From Cypionkella sp049896245 (GTDB lineage Bacteria > Pseudomonadota > Alphaproteobacteria > Rhodobacterales > Rhodobacteraceae), in the NCBI RefSeq assembly GCF_049896245.1, contig NZ_JAFCTX010000018.1, positions 1 to 64,000 on the forward strand: DNA of 64,000 bases, written 5' to 3'. Numbering within the stretch: position 1 is the first letter of the stretch; each line of letters opens with the position of its first letter. Under the pieces are notes generated by a model. The model worked only from the letters and a program-made list of their open reading frames with translations. It made no database searches and had not been told where the DNA came from. Both the position numbers and the translations under genes were made by a program. This document shows positions 24,128 to 36,500 of the stretch, in pieces.

Positions 24128-24538
24128 ATGACCACGCACCATCCCCTGCTGGGCGTCCAGCCGCCATTTGCCGATCACCTTGGTCTGCGCATCCTGTCCG
24201 CCCAGCCTGACCGGATTGAGGCTGAAATGCTGGCCTCGCCGCAGCTGATCAACCGCAACGGCACGCTGCATGGCGGTGCCGTGATGGGGATGGCCGATCA
24301 TCTTGGCGGGCTTGGGGCCTTTATGAACATCGGCCCTACTGAGAGCACCGCCACGGTGGAAAGCAAAACCAACTTCTTCCGCGCCATTCCGGCGGGCGAT
24401 CTGCTGCACGGGGTCGCTGTGCTGTTGCATGGCGGGCGCCAGACCATGGTGTGGCAGACCACGTTGACCCGCAGCGATGGCAAGATGGCCGCCATGGTGA
24501 CGCAAACCCAGATCGTGCTGCGCGATCCGAAGTTCTGA
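24128..24538 (+). CDS. PaaI-type hotdog-fold thioesterase
   Basis: A 136-aa single hotdog domain. NRNGTLHGGAVMGMADHLGG (about 42-61) is the PaaI/YbgC-like central-helix motif, with Asn/Gly/His and Asp58 near the active site, and VESKTNFFRAIPAGD is the usual following strand. Such enzymes hydrolyse aryl- or acyl-CoA thioesters. The ribosome site is weak. No phenylacetate genes are nearby, so the acyl group is unknown. Confidence 0.82.
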   Translation: MTTHHPLLGVQPPFADHLGLRILSAQPDRIEAEMLASPQLINRNGTLHGGAVMGMADHLGGLGAFMNIGPTESTATVESKTNFFRAIPAGDLLHGVAVLLHGGRQTMVWQTTLTRSDGKMAAMVTQTQIVLRDPKF

Positions 24539-24878
24539 CGCCACCCGTGCGGTGAGTCGCGCCCAGCCAGCCAAGGCTCTCCGCTTTGCCCCTGCTGTTA
24601 AGCTGGAAAACTGCTCGACCTCATCTCGCTTTCGGCGCGTTCCTGCCGACGCCTTACATTACAATCCGCAGGCGGAACCGTAGCGGTCCTTACGTGTTTT
24701 TACCATGAAAGCGCGGCCCGCATGTCAATCGGGCATAACGGCATGAAGAACAGGGTGGTTTTCCCGATCTCCCACCTTGGCCAACGCAATGGCAGTCGAG
24801 CTTCTATCCCGTTTGTGGACAGCGTTTTCACCGTATCAGCGCCCGCAACTTTGCCCATAACTCTGGAGGACAAGCAAG
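24539..24878. other. Intergenic region without a recognisable gene (340 bases)
   Basis: Neither strand has a frame that I would call a gene. A GGAAC string at 24674-24678, about 16 bases before TGTTTT, weakly resembles an alphaproteobacterial general-stress (EcfG) promoter, but it is 200 bases from the next start codon. GGAGGAC just before 24879 is the ribosome site of the PRC-barrel gene. Confidence 0.4.
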
Positions 24879-25175
24879 ATGGACCACAGCAACCATACCC
24901 CGCTGGACCGCACCGAATTCAACACGGCGTTGTTGGAAAACGCCCCCGTCTATGGGGCGGATGACCACAAAATCGGCACGATCTCGCATGTGCATGGCGC
25001 AGGTGCCGTCACCGATGTTGTGCTGGATGTCGGTGGATTTCTCGGCATCGGCTCGAAACCCGTGTTGGTCAGCGTTGATCAGCTTAATCTGATGCGGGAT
25101 GAGGATGGCAACATCCATGGCGTCACCTCTTGGACGAAAGAGCAACTGCAAGAACTGCCAGAACATCAGCATTGA
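24879..25175 (+). CDS. PRC-barrel domain protein
   Basis: A 98-aa protein. Residues about 20-80 (APVYGADDHKIGTISHVHG...VTDVVLDVGGFLGIGSKPVLV) are a PRC-barrel, a small beta fold found in photosynthetic reaction centre H subunits, RimM and many stress proteins. The domain nearly fills the chain, and both ends are His-rich. GGAGGACAAGCAAG precedes the ATG. No signal peptide. A partner or role cannot be assigned; stress response is common for stand-alone copies. Confidence 0.82.
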   Translation: MDHSNHTPLDRTEFNTALLENAPVYGADDHKIGTISHVHGAGAVTDVVLDVGGFLGIGSKPVLVSVDQLNLMRDEDGNIHGVTSWTKEQLQELPEHQH

Positions 25176-25220
25176 TCGCAGCGGATGTGACCGCATGATT
25201 GATCATTGACCCGCACTATC

Positions 25221-25258
25221 GCAAACCCGGACTCGCCATGAGTGAGTCCGGGTTTTGC
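25221..25258. terminator. Stem-loop terminator after the PRC-barrel gene
   Basis: AAACCCGGACTC and GAGTCCGGGTTT form a 12-bp stem around 9 bases, ending in TTTTGC. Confidence 0.7.
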
Positions 25259-25340
25259 ACGGAAATGTGGCCATAATCGGCGGTTCCGATTTCGGCACAA
25301 CTGCAATAGTATTCTGGCCAAAGTGCAAAAGGCCGATCTT

Positions 25341-26267
25341 GTGACCACCCTTCTCATCAACTCCCCCCAGTCCGAAAACCACCTGACACCCCCCGGCCAC
25401 CCCGAGCAGGTCGCGCGTTACGCCGCTGTGCAGTCTGGTCTCAAGGGCGTTGATCTGCTCTACCGCGGTGCGCCATTGGCCGAGGATACAGACATCCTGC
25501 GCGCGCATCCCGCGCGCTATCTAGCCAAGGTCCGCGCCGCATCGCCTGTCACTGGATGGGCGCAACTTGACGGCGACACCTATCTGTCCCCCGGCTCGGT
25601 TACCGCCGCCCTGCATGCGGTTGGCGGGGCCTGCGCTGCGGTTGACACCGTGCTGGCTGGCGAAGCCACCAACGCTTTCCTCGCCGCACGTCCCCCCGGC
25701 CATCACGCCGAATCTGAAACCGCTATGGGGTTCTGCGTCTTTGGAACAGTCTCTATCGCAGCACTTAGAGCCTTAAATCATCACAACCTCGGCCGTATAG
25801 CCGTGGTCGATTTTGACGTGCATCACGGCAACGGCACGCAAGATTTGCTGTGGAACGAACCCCGCGCGCTGTTTTGTTCCAGCCACCAGATGCCGCTTTA
25901 TCCCGGTACTGGTAGCCCTACGGAAACAGGCGCGCATGGCCAAATCTTGAACGTCCCGCTCAGCGAACACACAGGTTCCGGCCCGATGCAAGAGGCTTAC
26001 GAGTCCCTCATCTTCCCTCGCATTGCGGCGTGGCAGCCCGATCTTATCCTGATCTCGGCAGGCTTTGATGCCCATGCCGCCGACCCGCTCGCGGGCTTGG
26101 AATGGCAGACCGAAGACTATGCATGGCTCACCCAGCGCATCTGCGATTTGGCTGATGCCCATTGCGCGGGCCGGGTGGTATCCTGCCTTGAGGGCGGCTA
26201 TGATCTGCCCGCGCTGACCGCTTCGGTACGCGCACATGTGGGTGTTTTGCAGGAGCGCGGGAAATGA
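25341..26267 (+). CDS. Histone deacetylase-family (class II-like) deacetylase
   Basis: A 308-aa zinc hydrolase of the arginase/deacetylase fold. RPPGHHAE (catalytic His pair), VDFDVHHGNGTQDLLW (zinc ligands), ISAGFDAHAADPL (zinc Asp) and CLEGGYDL (C-terminal motif) are all intact. Bacterial members deacetylate polyamines or other small amides or acetyl-lysine. I choose GTG 25341 with AAAAGG upstream. It overlaps xseB by ATGA and heads the block with xseB, ispA and dxs, a common alphaproteobacterial order. Confidence 0.9.
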   Translation: MTTLLINSPQSENHLTPPGHPEQVARYAAVQSGLKGVDLLYRGAPLAEDTDILRAHPARYLAKVRAASPVTGWAQLDGDTYLSPGSVTAALHAVGGACAAVDTVLAGEATNAFLAARPPGHHAESETAMGFCVFGTVSIAALRALNHHNLGRIAVVDFDVHHGNGTQDLLWNEPRALFCSSHQMPLYPGTGSPTETGAHGQILNVPLSEHTGSGPMQEAYESLIFPRIAAWQPDLILISAGFDAHAADPLAGLEWQTEDYAWLTQRICDLADAHCAGRVVSCLEGGYDLPALTASVRAHVGVLQERGK

Positions 26268-26518
26268 CCGAGCCGACTATGAAATCTAAGGCCGTAGCGG
26301 ATATGTCCTTTGAGGAAGCCATGGCGGCCCTCGAATCAGTCGTCACCCAGTTGGAACGCGGCGAAGTCGCCTTGGAACAAAGCATCGCGCTTTACGAAAC
26401 AGGCGCAAAGCTGAAAGCTCACTGCGCCGCCAAGTTGAAATCCGCCGAGGAAAAGGTCGAATTGATCCGCGCCGCCGAAGGCCGCGCCGTTGGTGTAACC
26501 CCGGTGGAGGGGATGTGA
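26264..26518 (+). CDS. xseB: Exodeoxyribonuclease VII small subunit
   Basis: An 84-aa protein of normal XseB length. MSFEEAMAALESVVTQLERG and LEQSIALYETGAKLKAHCAAKL are the conserved helices that coat the large subunit XseA. The enzyme degrades single-stranded DNA. It overlaps the deacetylase gene by 4 bases and its stop overlaps the GTG start of ispA. Confidence 0.95.
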   Translation: MTEPTMKSKAVADMSFEEAMAALESVVTQLERGEVALEQSIALYETGAKLKAHCAAKLKSAEEKVELIRAAEGRAVGVTPVEGM

Positions 26519-27384
26519 GCTTCCCCACCCTTCTCGCCGCCGATGCTGGCCTGATCCAAGCCCGCCTGAAGGCCGCTTTTGCCGAACTGCCCGACCAACC
26601 CGTAATCTACGCCATGGCCTATGCCAGCGCCGGAGGCAAACGCCTGCGCGGGTTCCTCACCTTGGAATCCGCCCGGATGCTGGGCATCTCTCCCATCGTC
26701 TCCATCTCTGCCGCAGCCGCCGTCGAGTCGCTTCACGCCTACAGCCTGGTTCACGACGACCTACCCGCAATGGACAACGATGCCCTGCGCCGGGGCCTGC
26801 CCACCGTTCACATAAAATGGGACGAAGCCACCGCCATCCTCGCCGGAGACGCCCTGCAAACCCTCGCCTTTGAATTGCTGACCGACCCCGCGCTTGGCCC
26901 TGCCGAGATGCGGCTGAAACTGATCGCGGGCCTCGCAAAAGCCTCTGGCGCGCAAGGCATGGTGCTGGGCCAAGCCTTGGACATCGCCGCCGAATCCGCC
27001 GCCAGCCCGCTGACGCTAGAAGAAATCACCGCCCTTCAAGCTGGCAAAACCGGCGCGCTGATCCGCTTCGCCGCCGAATCCGGTGCCATCCTTGCGCAGC
27101 AAAACCCAAGGCCGTTGCGCGCCTATGCCACCGCTCTCGGACTCGCCTTCCAGATCGCCGACGATATTCTCGATGTCACCGGAGACGCGACAAAAGCCGG
27201 AAAGCGCCTGCAAAAAGACGCCGCCGCAGGCAAAGCCACCTTCGTGTCATTGCTGGGGCTTGATGCCGCACGCGCCCGCGCCAAATCTTTGGTATCAGAG
27301 GCCTGCGACCACCTCGCCCCCTACGGCGCATCCGCGCAAAACCTGATCGACTGCGCCCGTTTCACCATCGCGCGGGAAAGCTGA
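26515..27384 (+). CDS. ispA: Farnesyl diphosphate synthase (polyprenyl synthetase)
   Basis: A 289-aa trans-prenyltransferase. The first aspartate motif is Asp81-Asp82...Asp87 (HDDLPAMDND) and the second Asp216-Asp217...Asp220 (ADDILD); GGKRLRG near 40-46 binds diphosphate. It condenses IPP with DMAPP and GPP. The start is GTG 26515, overlapping the xseB stop as GTGA. It is followed 4 bases later by dxs, so chain elongation and precursor supply are co-expressed. Confidence 0.94.
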   Translation: MSFPTLLAADAGLIQARLKAAFAELPDQPVIYAMAYASAGGKRLRGFLTLESARMLGISPIVSISAAAAVESLHAYSLVHDDLPAMDNDALRRGLPTVHIKWDEATAILAGDALQTLAFELLTDPALGPAEMRLKLIAGLAKASGAQGMVLGQALDIAAESAASPLTLEEITALQAGKTGALIRFAAESGAILAQQNPRPLRAYATALGLAFQIADDILDVTGDATKAGKRLQKDAAAGKATFVSLLGLDAARARAKSLVSEACDHLAPYGASAQNLIDCARFTIARES

Positions 27385-27388
27385 ACAT

Positions 27389-29302
27389 ATGACCGACCGC
27401 CCCAAAACTCCGCTGCTAGACCGCGTGCATCTGCCCTCGGATATGAAGGCGCTGTCAGATCGCGAGTTAAAACAACTCGCCGATGAACTCCGCGCCGAAA
27501 CCATTTCTGCGGTTTCCGTCACCGGCGGCCACCTTGGCGCGGGCCTCGGCGTCGTGGAACTCACCGTCGCCCTGCACGCCACCTTCCACGCGCCGCGCGA
27601 CAAGATCATCTGGGATGTCGGCCACCAATGCTATCCGCATAAAATCCTCACCGGACGCCGCGACCGCATCCGCACCTTACGCTCCGAAGGTGGCCTCTCC
27701 GGTTTCACCAAACGCAGCGAATCCCCCTATGATCCGTTCGGCGCGGCCCATTCCTCCACCTCGATCTCTGCCGCCTTGGGCTTTGCAATGGCTGCTGAAT
27801 TAGGCGGCGATCCTGGTGACGCCATCGCGGTGATCGGCGATGGTTCGATGTCCGCAGGCTTGGCGTTTGAGGCGATGAACAACGCGGGCCATCTGAAAAA
27901 ACGTCTGTTTGTCATCCTGAACGACAATGAAATGTCTATCGCCCCCCCGGTCGGCGCGCTCTCCGCCTACCTCAGCCGCATGTATGCAGGCGAGCCGTTC
28001 CAAGACCTGAAATCCGCTGCCAAAGGCATGGTGTCGCTGCTGCCCGAACCCCTGCAAGAAGGCGCGCGCCGTGCCAAGGAAATGCTGAAAGGCATGGCCG
28101 TCGGCGGCACCTTGTTCGAGGAACTCGGCTTCTCCTACATCGGCCCCATCGACGGCCACGACCTCGACCAACTGCTGCCCGTCCTGCGCACGGCGGCAGC
28201 CCGCGCCACCGGCCCGATGCTGATCCATGTGCTGACCAAAAAGGGCAAAGGCTACGCCCCCGCCGAAGCCGCCCGCGACAAAGGCCACGCCACCGCCAAA
28301 TTCGATGTCCTCACCGGCGTGCAGCAAAAAGCCGCCTCCAACGCCCCCAGCTACACTAAGGTCTTCGCCCAAGCCCTGCTCCGCGAAGCCGAAACCGATG
28401 ACAAAATCGTCGCCATCACCGCCGCGATGCCAGACGGCACCGGGCTGGATCTGTTCGCCGCCCGCTTCCCCAAACGCACATTCGACGTCGGCATCGCTGA
28501 GCAACACGCTGTAACCTTCTCGGCGGGCCTCGCCGCAGGCGGCATGAAGCCGTTTTGCACGATCTACTCCACCTTCCTGCAACGCGGTTACGATCAGGTC
28601 GTCCACGATGTCGCCATCCAACGCCTCCCCGTCCGTTTCGCCATCGACCGCGCCGGATTGGTCGGCGCAGACGGCGCGACCCATGCAGGCAGCTTTGACA
28701 TAGCTTTCCTGTCCAACCTCCCCGGTTTCGTCGTCATGGCCGCAGCCGATGAGGCCGAACTCGTCCACATGGTCGCCACCGCCGCCGCTCATAATTCCGG
28801 CCCCATCGCCTTCCGCTATCCGCGCGGCGAAGGCACCGGGGTTGAGATGCCAGCGCGCGGCATCCCCCTAGAAATCGGCAAAGGCCGCCTAATCCAACAA
28901 GGCGCGCGCGTCGCCCTGCTGTCCTTCGGCACCCGCCTAAGCGAAGTCCAAAAAGCCGCCGAAAGCCTCACCGCCAAAGGCTTAACCCCCACCATAGCCG
29001 ACGCCCGCTTCGCCAAACCGCTAGACCGCGACCTGATCCTGAACCTCGCCCGCACCCACGAGGCGCTAATAACCATCGAAGAAGGTGCTATCGGCGGCTT
29101 CGGCAGCCATGTAGCACAACTGCTGGCCGATGAGGGCATCTTCGACCACGGCCTGAAATTCCGCAGCATGGTCCTGCCAGACACCTTCATCGACCACGCC
29201 AGCCCCGAAGCGATGTACCGCAGCGCCGGGATGGATCCGGCGCAGATCGAGGCGAAAGTGCTGGAAACCTTGGGCGTGGCGGTGGTGGGCAAGGGGGCTT
29301 AG
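27389..29302 (+). CDS. dxs: 1-deoxy-D-xylulose-5-phosphate synthase
   Basis: A thiamine-diphosphate enzyme of 637 aa, full length. The GDG...N cofactor motif is VIGDGSMSAGLAFEAMNNAG, the catalytic histidine region is DVGHQCYPHK, and the transketolase central domain has FDVGIAEQHAVTFSAGLA. It makes DXP from pyruvate and glyceraldehyde 3-phosphate, the first step of the non-mevalonate pathway. Coupled to ispA by a 4-base gap. Confidence 0.97.
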   Translation: MTDRPKTPLLDRVHLPSDMKALSDRELKQLADELRAETISAVSVTGGHLGAGLGVVELTVALHATFHAPRDKIIWDVGHQCYPHKILTGRRDRIRTLRSEGGLSGFTKRSESPYDPFGAAHSSTSISAALGFAMAAELGGDPGDAIAVIGDGSMSAGLAFEAMNNAGHLKKRLFVILNDNEMSIAPPVGALSAYLSRMYAGEPFQDLKSAAKGMVSLLPEPLQEGARRAKEMLKGMAVGGTLFEELGFSYIGPIDGHDLDQLLPVLRTAAARATGPMLIHVLTKKGKGYAPAEAARDKGHATAKFDVLTGVQQKAASNAPSYTKVFAQALLREAETDDKIVAITAAMPDGTGLDLFAARFPKRTFDVGIAEQHAVTFSAGLAAGGMKPFCTIYSTFLQRGYDQVVHDVAIQRLPVRFAIDRAGLVGADGATHAGSFDIAFLSNLPGFVVMAAADEAELVHMVATAAAHNSGPIAFRYPRGEGTGVEMPARGIPLEIGKGRLIQQGARVALLSFGTRLSEVQKAAESLTAKGLTPTIADARFAKPLDRDLILNLARTHEALITIEEGAIGGFGSHVAQLLADEGIFDHGLKFRSMVLPDTFIDHASPEAMYRSAGMDPAQIEAKVLETLGVAVVGKGA

Positions 29303-29624
29303 CTGGCGATCAAGCCGGAGTGGCAATCATAAATTTTTGTGCAAAGCACTTTCCATAGCAGAAAACGATAAATCACTTTTCAGAGGGGCGAGTCAACGCG
29401 TGCGGCGCTATTCAGTTGCGCTAATTGACGCCAAAAAAGTGTTGCGACACACCCGACGAATTCTTCAAGCGTGTTTCTGCGCAAAAGCTTATTTTCGCCA
29501 GCGCAACTTCGCTTGACTCGTTGCGCCCGGCTGTGAATCCGGCGTGTTAGACTAGATTGCCTGCGCGTCGGGCTTACCTCTGCAATGCCCGCAAAGATGC
29601 CGGGCGTTAGAGGAGGACCACACC
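29303..29624. other. Intergenic region after dxs (322 bases)
   Basis: No coding frame is convincing. The stretch is less GC-rich than its surroundings and must hold the promoter of the HdeA-like gene; I see no well-spaced -35/-10 pair. A short CCCGCAAAGATGCCGGG hairpin lies just before the ribosome site AGAGGAGG at 29611-29618. Confidence 0.4.
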
Positions 29625-29915
29625 ATGAAACTTTCCTATGCTTTTGCCGCCGTTGCTCTGCTGGCCGCCCCGGCTTTCGCTCAAACCGAGGCCGATATCA
29701 AAGTTGACCCTTCGACCGTCACCTGCAACGATTTCGCGCTGATGGACATGCAGAACATGACCGCTGTTGGCATCGCGATGAAAGAATCGATGAAGGATGA
29801 TGCCGCGATGAACACGAAATACAGTGCTCTCAGCGATGAAGACATGGCCACCGCAGCGGCGGATGCCTGCAAGGCCCATCCCGATGGCAAAGTTGCTGAC
29901 GCACTGAAGATGTGA
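29625..29915 (+). CDS. HdeA/HdeB-like periplasmic protein
   Basis: A 96-aa secreted protein: signal peptide MKLSYAFAAVALLAAPAFAQ (cleavage after residue 20), then a small acidic helical domain with two cysteines (VTCNDF and ADACKAHPD) that would form the single disulfide typical of HdeA. HdeA-family proteins are acid-stress chaperones of the periplasm in enterics; in alphaproteobacteria the role is not established. AGAGGAGG gives a very strong ribosome site. A terminator follows at 30051-30084. Confidence 0.75.
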   Translation: MKLSYAFAAVALLAAPAFAQTEADIKVDPSTVTCNDFALMDMQNMTAVGIAMKESMKDDAAMNTKYSALSDEDMATAAADACKAHPDGKVADALKM

Positions 29916-30024
29916 TTTTCAGCAGGGTATAGGGCGATTGATCGGCGTCACTGCCGTGCGGCAGACCTTTACACAAGGTTAACGAGACTGCTTTAACCCG
30001 TTGAAATCATGTAAACCGCAAGCC

Positions 30025-30040
30025 TGTCCACGCGTGGACA
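30025..30040. repeat. Perfect 16-bp palindrome
   Basis: TGTCCACGCGTGGACA is fully self-complementary, 10 bases before the bidirectional terminator. It may be an operator-like site or an extra RNA stem at the end of the HdeA-like transcript. Confidence 0.5.
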
Positions 30041-30050
30041 AGCTATAATA

Positions 30051-30084
30051 AAAACGCGCGCGGGAGAAAACCCACGCGCGTTTT
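30051..30084. terminator. Bidirectional intrinsic terminator
   Basis: AAAACGCGCG/CGCGCGTTTT (10 bp) continues past one mismatch into GGG/CCC with a loop of AGAAAA. The A-run and T-run give a terminator on both strands, between the convergent HdeA-like and katG genes. Confidence 0.85.
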
Positions 30085-30101
30085 CAACTCTCAAACCAGC
30101 G

Positions 30102-32330
<2,229 letters not shown>

Positions 32331-32455
32331 AGCTTTCCCCGATTCTGCTGAAAACCGCCCCTAGAGCGGCCTTTTGCTATTTGCTTGCACCTCTATAACA
32401 ACTGCGTGGCATTAGTTTAAGTTGAATATACTGATTGTTCCGATAAGCTGTCCTT

Positions 32456-33373
32456 ATGATAAATTTTACCCTGAAACAGTTCCGCTATTTTGAGGCTTTG
32501 GCGCGCCACGGCCATTTCGGGCGCGCGGCAGAGGTCTGCGCCATCTCGCAACCCGCGCTGTCGATGCAAATCAAAGAATTGGAAGCCGCGCTGGGCACCA
32601 ATCTGTTTGAACGTGGCGCGCGGCAGGTGCGGCTGACGAGCTTTGGCGAGGCGTTTGCGGTCAGGGTGCGCGACATTCTGCGCTCGGTCGATGAATTGGC
32701 TGACATTGCGCGGGCGGCGCAGACGCAACTGGTGGGGCGGCTGCGGATCGGGGTGATTCCCACCGTAGCGCCCTATCTGCTGCCCACCATCATCGGCAAT
32801 CTGATGCGGCTGAACGCCGATCTCGATTTGCAACTGCGCGAAACCATCACGCCCAAGCTGCTGACTGAACTGGCAGAGGGCCGCTTGGACACAGCCATCG
32901 TGGCGCTGCCAATCTCGGAACCTTCGCTCACCGAAGTACCCCTGTTTTCCGAAGATTTCGTGCTGATCCGCCCTGCCGAGGATGAAGGAAAACCGGTGCC
33001 CAGCCGCGAACGCCTGCGCGAAATGCGGCTGTTGTTACTAGAGGAAGGCCACTGTTTCCGCGATCAAGCCCTGTCGTTTTGTAACATGTCCGCCGCCCCA
33101 CCGCGCGAGCTTCTGGATGGCAGCTCGCTGTCCACCTTGGTGCAAATGGTCAGCGCAGGCATCGGCGTGACGCTGATTCCCGAGATGGCGATGGCGGTGG
33201 AAACCCGCTCGGCCTCGGTTTCGGTGGCGCGCTTCGGTGATCCGAAACCGCAGCGTGTGGTTGGCATGGTTTGGCGCAAAACCTCGCCCCTGGCCAAGCA
33301 ACTAAGCCAAGTGGCTGAACTGGTGCGGTTCTCGGCCGAGTCTCTGCGCGCCCAACATGGGGCCGCCCGATGA
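32456..33373 (+). CDS. oxyR: Hydrogen peroxide sensor OxyR (LysR family)
   Basis: A LysR-type regulator of 305 aa. The N-terminal helix-turn-helix (FGRAAEVCAISQPALSMQIKELE) is followed by the peroxide-sensing domain with Cys200 and Cys209 in LLEEGHCFRDQALSFC, aligned with Cys199 and Cys208 of E. coli OxyR, which form the redox disulfide. It should activate the divergent katG. I could not define an OxyR site with confidence in the 125-base gap. Confidence 0.95.
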   Translation: MINFTLKQFRYFEALARHGHFGRAAEVCAISQPALSMQIKELEAALGTNLFERGARQVRLTSFGEAFAVRVRDILRSVDELADIARAAQTQLVGRLRIGVIPTVAPYLLPTIIGNLMRLNADLDLQLRETITPKLLTELAEGRLDTAIVALPISEPSLTEVPLFSEDFVLIRPAEDEGKPVPSRERLREMRLLLLEEGHCFRDQALSFCNMSAAPPRELLDGSSLSTLVQMVSAGIGVTLIPEMAMAVETRSASVSVARFGDPKPQRVVGMVWRKTSPLAKQLSQVAELVRFSAESLRAQHGAAR

Positions 33374-33503
33374 TCTGCTTGTTTTTTAGGCGGCTTTCGC
33401 GGAAATCTTCATCACTTGCGCCGAAACCGCCCCCTGATGCACAAAGTGTTAGAGGATCACCGCTGGCTGTGAAAAAACCTATCCATCCCTGAAAGAAAAT
33501 ATC

Positions 33504-36500
33504 ATGTCCATCCTCGCCAGCATCTACCATCTGACCCATTACAAATACGACCGCCCGGTCACTTTGGGTCCGCAGATCATCCGCCTGCGCCCCGCTCCGC
33601 ACAGCCGCACGCGGGTGGTGTCGCACGCGCTGAAAGTCACCCCCGCCAACCATTTCGTGAACTATCAGCAGGATTTATACGGCAACTGGCTGGCCCGCTA
33701 TGTCTTCCCCGATCCGGTGACGGAACTCAAAATCGAGGTCGATCTGACCGCCGATATGACCGTCTATAACCCGTTCGATTTCTTCGTTGAGGCCAGCGCC
33801 GAAACCTGGCCGTTCAACTACCCCGCCGAGATCGCCGAAGATCTGGTGATCTACCGCAGCTGCGACGCCCCCGGCCCCTTGCTGCAAGCCTTCCTCGACC
33901 GCGTGCCCCGTGATCCCCTCCGCACCATCGACTTTATCGTGCGGCTGAACGCGCAGATTGCGCAGGAAATCGGCTATGTCATTCGGATGGAGCCGGGGGT
34001 GCAGACGCCGGAAGAAACCCTCGGACTGGCGCTTGGATCTTGCCGCGATACCTCATGGCTGCTGGTGCAGTCGCTGCGGCACTTGGGTTTTGCCGCGCGG
34101 TTTGTCTCGGGCTATCTGATCCAGCTGAAACCCGATCTGACGGCGGTTGACGGCCCCCAAGGCACCGACAAAGATTTCACCGACCTGCACGCGTGGTGCG
34201 AGGTCTACCTTCCCGGCGCTGGCTGGATCGGCCTCGACCCCACCTCTGGCCTGCTGACCGGCGAAAGCCATATCCCGCTGTCGGCCACGCCGCATTACGC
34301 CAACGCCGCCCCAATTTCCGGCATGGCCAGCTACGCCGAGGTCGCGTTTGACTTCGACATGACCGTCACCCGCACCGCCGAACATCCGCGCATCACCATG
34401 CCGTTCTCGGATGCCGCTTGGGATGATCTGAATGCCTTGGGTCATAAGGTTGATGCAGCCCTCGCCGCAGGCGATGTGCGCCTGACCATGGGCGGCGAGC
34501 CGACTTTCGTCTCAACAGACGACTTTGAGGCGGGCGAGTGGAACACCGATGCCGTCGGCCCTACAAAACGCGTGTTCGCCGATGCCCTGATCCGCCGCCT
34601 GCAAGCCAAATTCGCGCCGGGCGGTTTCCTGCATTACGGTCAAGGCAAATGGTATCCCGGCGAAACCCTGCCGCGCTGGACGTTCAGCCTGTACTGGCGC
34701 CGCGATGGCAAACCGATTTGGGCGAACCCCGATCTGATCGCGCATGAGGTCTTGGAAGGGGCGACGCCGGAACAGGCCAGCACCCTTCTGCAAAACATCG
34801 CGGAAACGCTTGGCCTGCCGACCGAAAACGTCACCCCCGCCTTTGAAGACCCCGCCGAATGGATCGTCAAGGAAGGCAATCTGCCGGAAAACGTCACCCC
34901 CGAAAACTCGCAGCTGAAAGACCCCGAAGAACGCAACCGCATCGCCCGCGTGTTCTCGCGCGGCCTGACCGAACCCTCTGGCTTTGTTCTCCCCGCGCAA
35001 CGCTGGCAATCCCGCGCGGCGCAAACTTGGGTGTCGGAAAAATGGGCGTTGCGGCGTGGCCATCTGTTTCTTGTGCCGGGCGACAGCCCCGTCGGCTACC
35101 GCCTGCCACTGGGCTCGCTGCCTTATGTCAAGCCCGCCGACTATCCCCATATCCACCCGTCTGACCCGTTCGATACCCGTGGCCCGCTGCCCGACTTCAC
35201 GCCAGAACCCGCCCAAGCCGTCGCCAGTTTTACCGCGTCCGAGGCTACCCAAGACCGCCGCGAGCAGGTGATTTCCGACCTTGCAGGCTCGGTCCGCACC
35301 GCGATTTCGGTGGAACCCCGCGATGGTCGGCTGTGTGTGTTCATGCCCCCGGTGGAAAAGGTCGAAGACTACCTCGAACTGATCGCCGCCGCCGAAGCCG
35401 CCGCCAAGAAACTCGGCCTTCCGGTGCATATCGAAGGCTACGGCCCGCCCAATGATCCGCGCCTGAACGTGATCCGCGTCGCCCCCGATCCGGGCGTGAT
35501 TGAGGTCAACATTCACCCCTCGCACAACTGGGCCGAAACTGTCCTCACCACCGAAATCGTCTATGAAGAAGCCCGCCAGCTGCGTCTTGGTGCCGATAAA
35601 TTCATGATCGACGGCAAGCATACCGGGACAGGCGGCGGCAACCATGTCGTTGTCGGCGGCGTCACCCCGTCCGACAGCCCGTTCCTGCGCCGCCCTGATC
35701 TGCTGGCCAGCCTGATCCTGCATTGGCAACGCCACCCGTCGCTGTCCTATATGTTCTCGGGCCTGTTCATCGGCCCCACCTCGCAAGCTCCCCGCATCGA
35801 CGAAGCGCGGATGGATGCGCTGTATGAGTTGGAAATCGCCTTAGCCCAAATCCCGACGCCGGGGCAGGGGGCAGCCCCCCCGCCGTGGCTGATCGACCGC
35901 CTTTTGCGCAACCTGCTGGTCGATGTCACAGGCAACACCCACCGCGCCGAGATTTGCATCGACAAACTCTACTCCCCCGATGGCCCCACCGGCCGCCTCG
36001 GCCTCGTCGAATTCCGTGGCTTTGAGATGCCACCAAACCCGCGCATGAGCCTCGCGCAACAACTGCTGATCCGCGCCCTGATCGCCCGCATGTGGGCCAG
36101 CCCGATCAAAGGCAATCTCACCCGCTGGGGCACCAATCTGGCCGACCGCTTCATGCTGCCGCATTTCGTCTGGGCCGATTTCCTTGATGTGCTGGCCGAC
36201 CTGCGCCAGCAGGGCTTTGATTTCAACCCCGACTGGTTCAAGGCCCAAGCCGAGTTCCGCTTCCCGTTCTGTGGTGAAGCGACGTTCGAAGGCGTCACCT
36301 TGGAAATCCGCCAAGCGCTGGAGCCGTGGCACGTCATGGGTGAAACCGGGGCGATTGGCGGCACCGTGCGCTACACCGACAGTTCCGTTGAGCGTCTGCA
36401 AGCCAAACTGACAGGCGGTGATCCGGGCCGCTATACCGTCACCTGCAACCAGCGCCAAATGCCGATGCAGACGGTAGGCGCGGGCGTCTCGGTCGCCGCG

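Noticed and set aside
24674..24700. EcfG-type promoter (GGAAC...TGTTTT)
   Set aside because: Spacing and -10 match are poor and it lies 180-200 bases before the nearest start codon.
32331..32455. Classical OxyR operator (ATAG repeats) between katG and oxyR
   Set aside because: Only scattered partial matches (GCTATTTG, CTCTATAA); regulation is likely, but I cannot place the site.
34512..35786. 424-codon frame antisense to the DUF2126 gene
   Set aside because: Shadow of the sense coding pattern with no recognisable domain.
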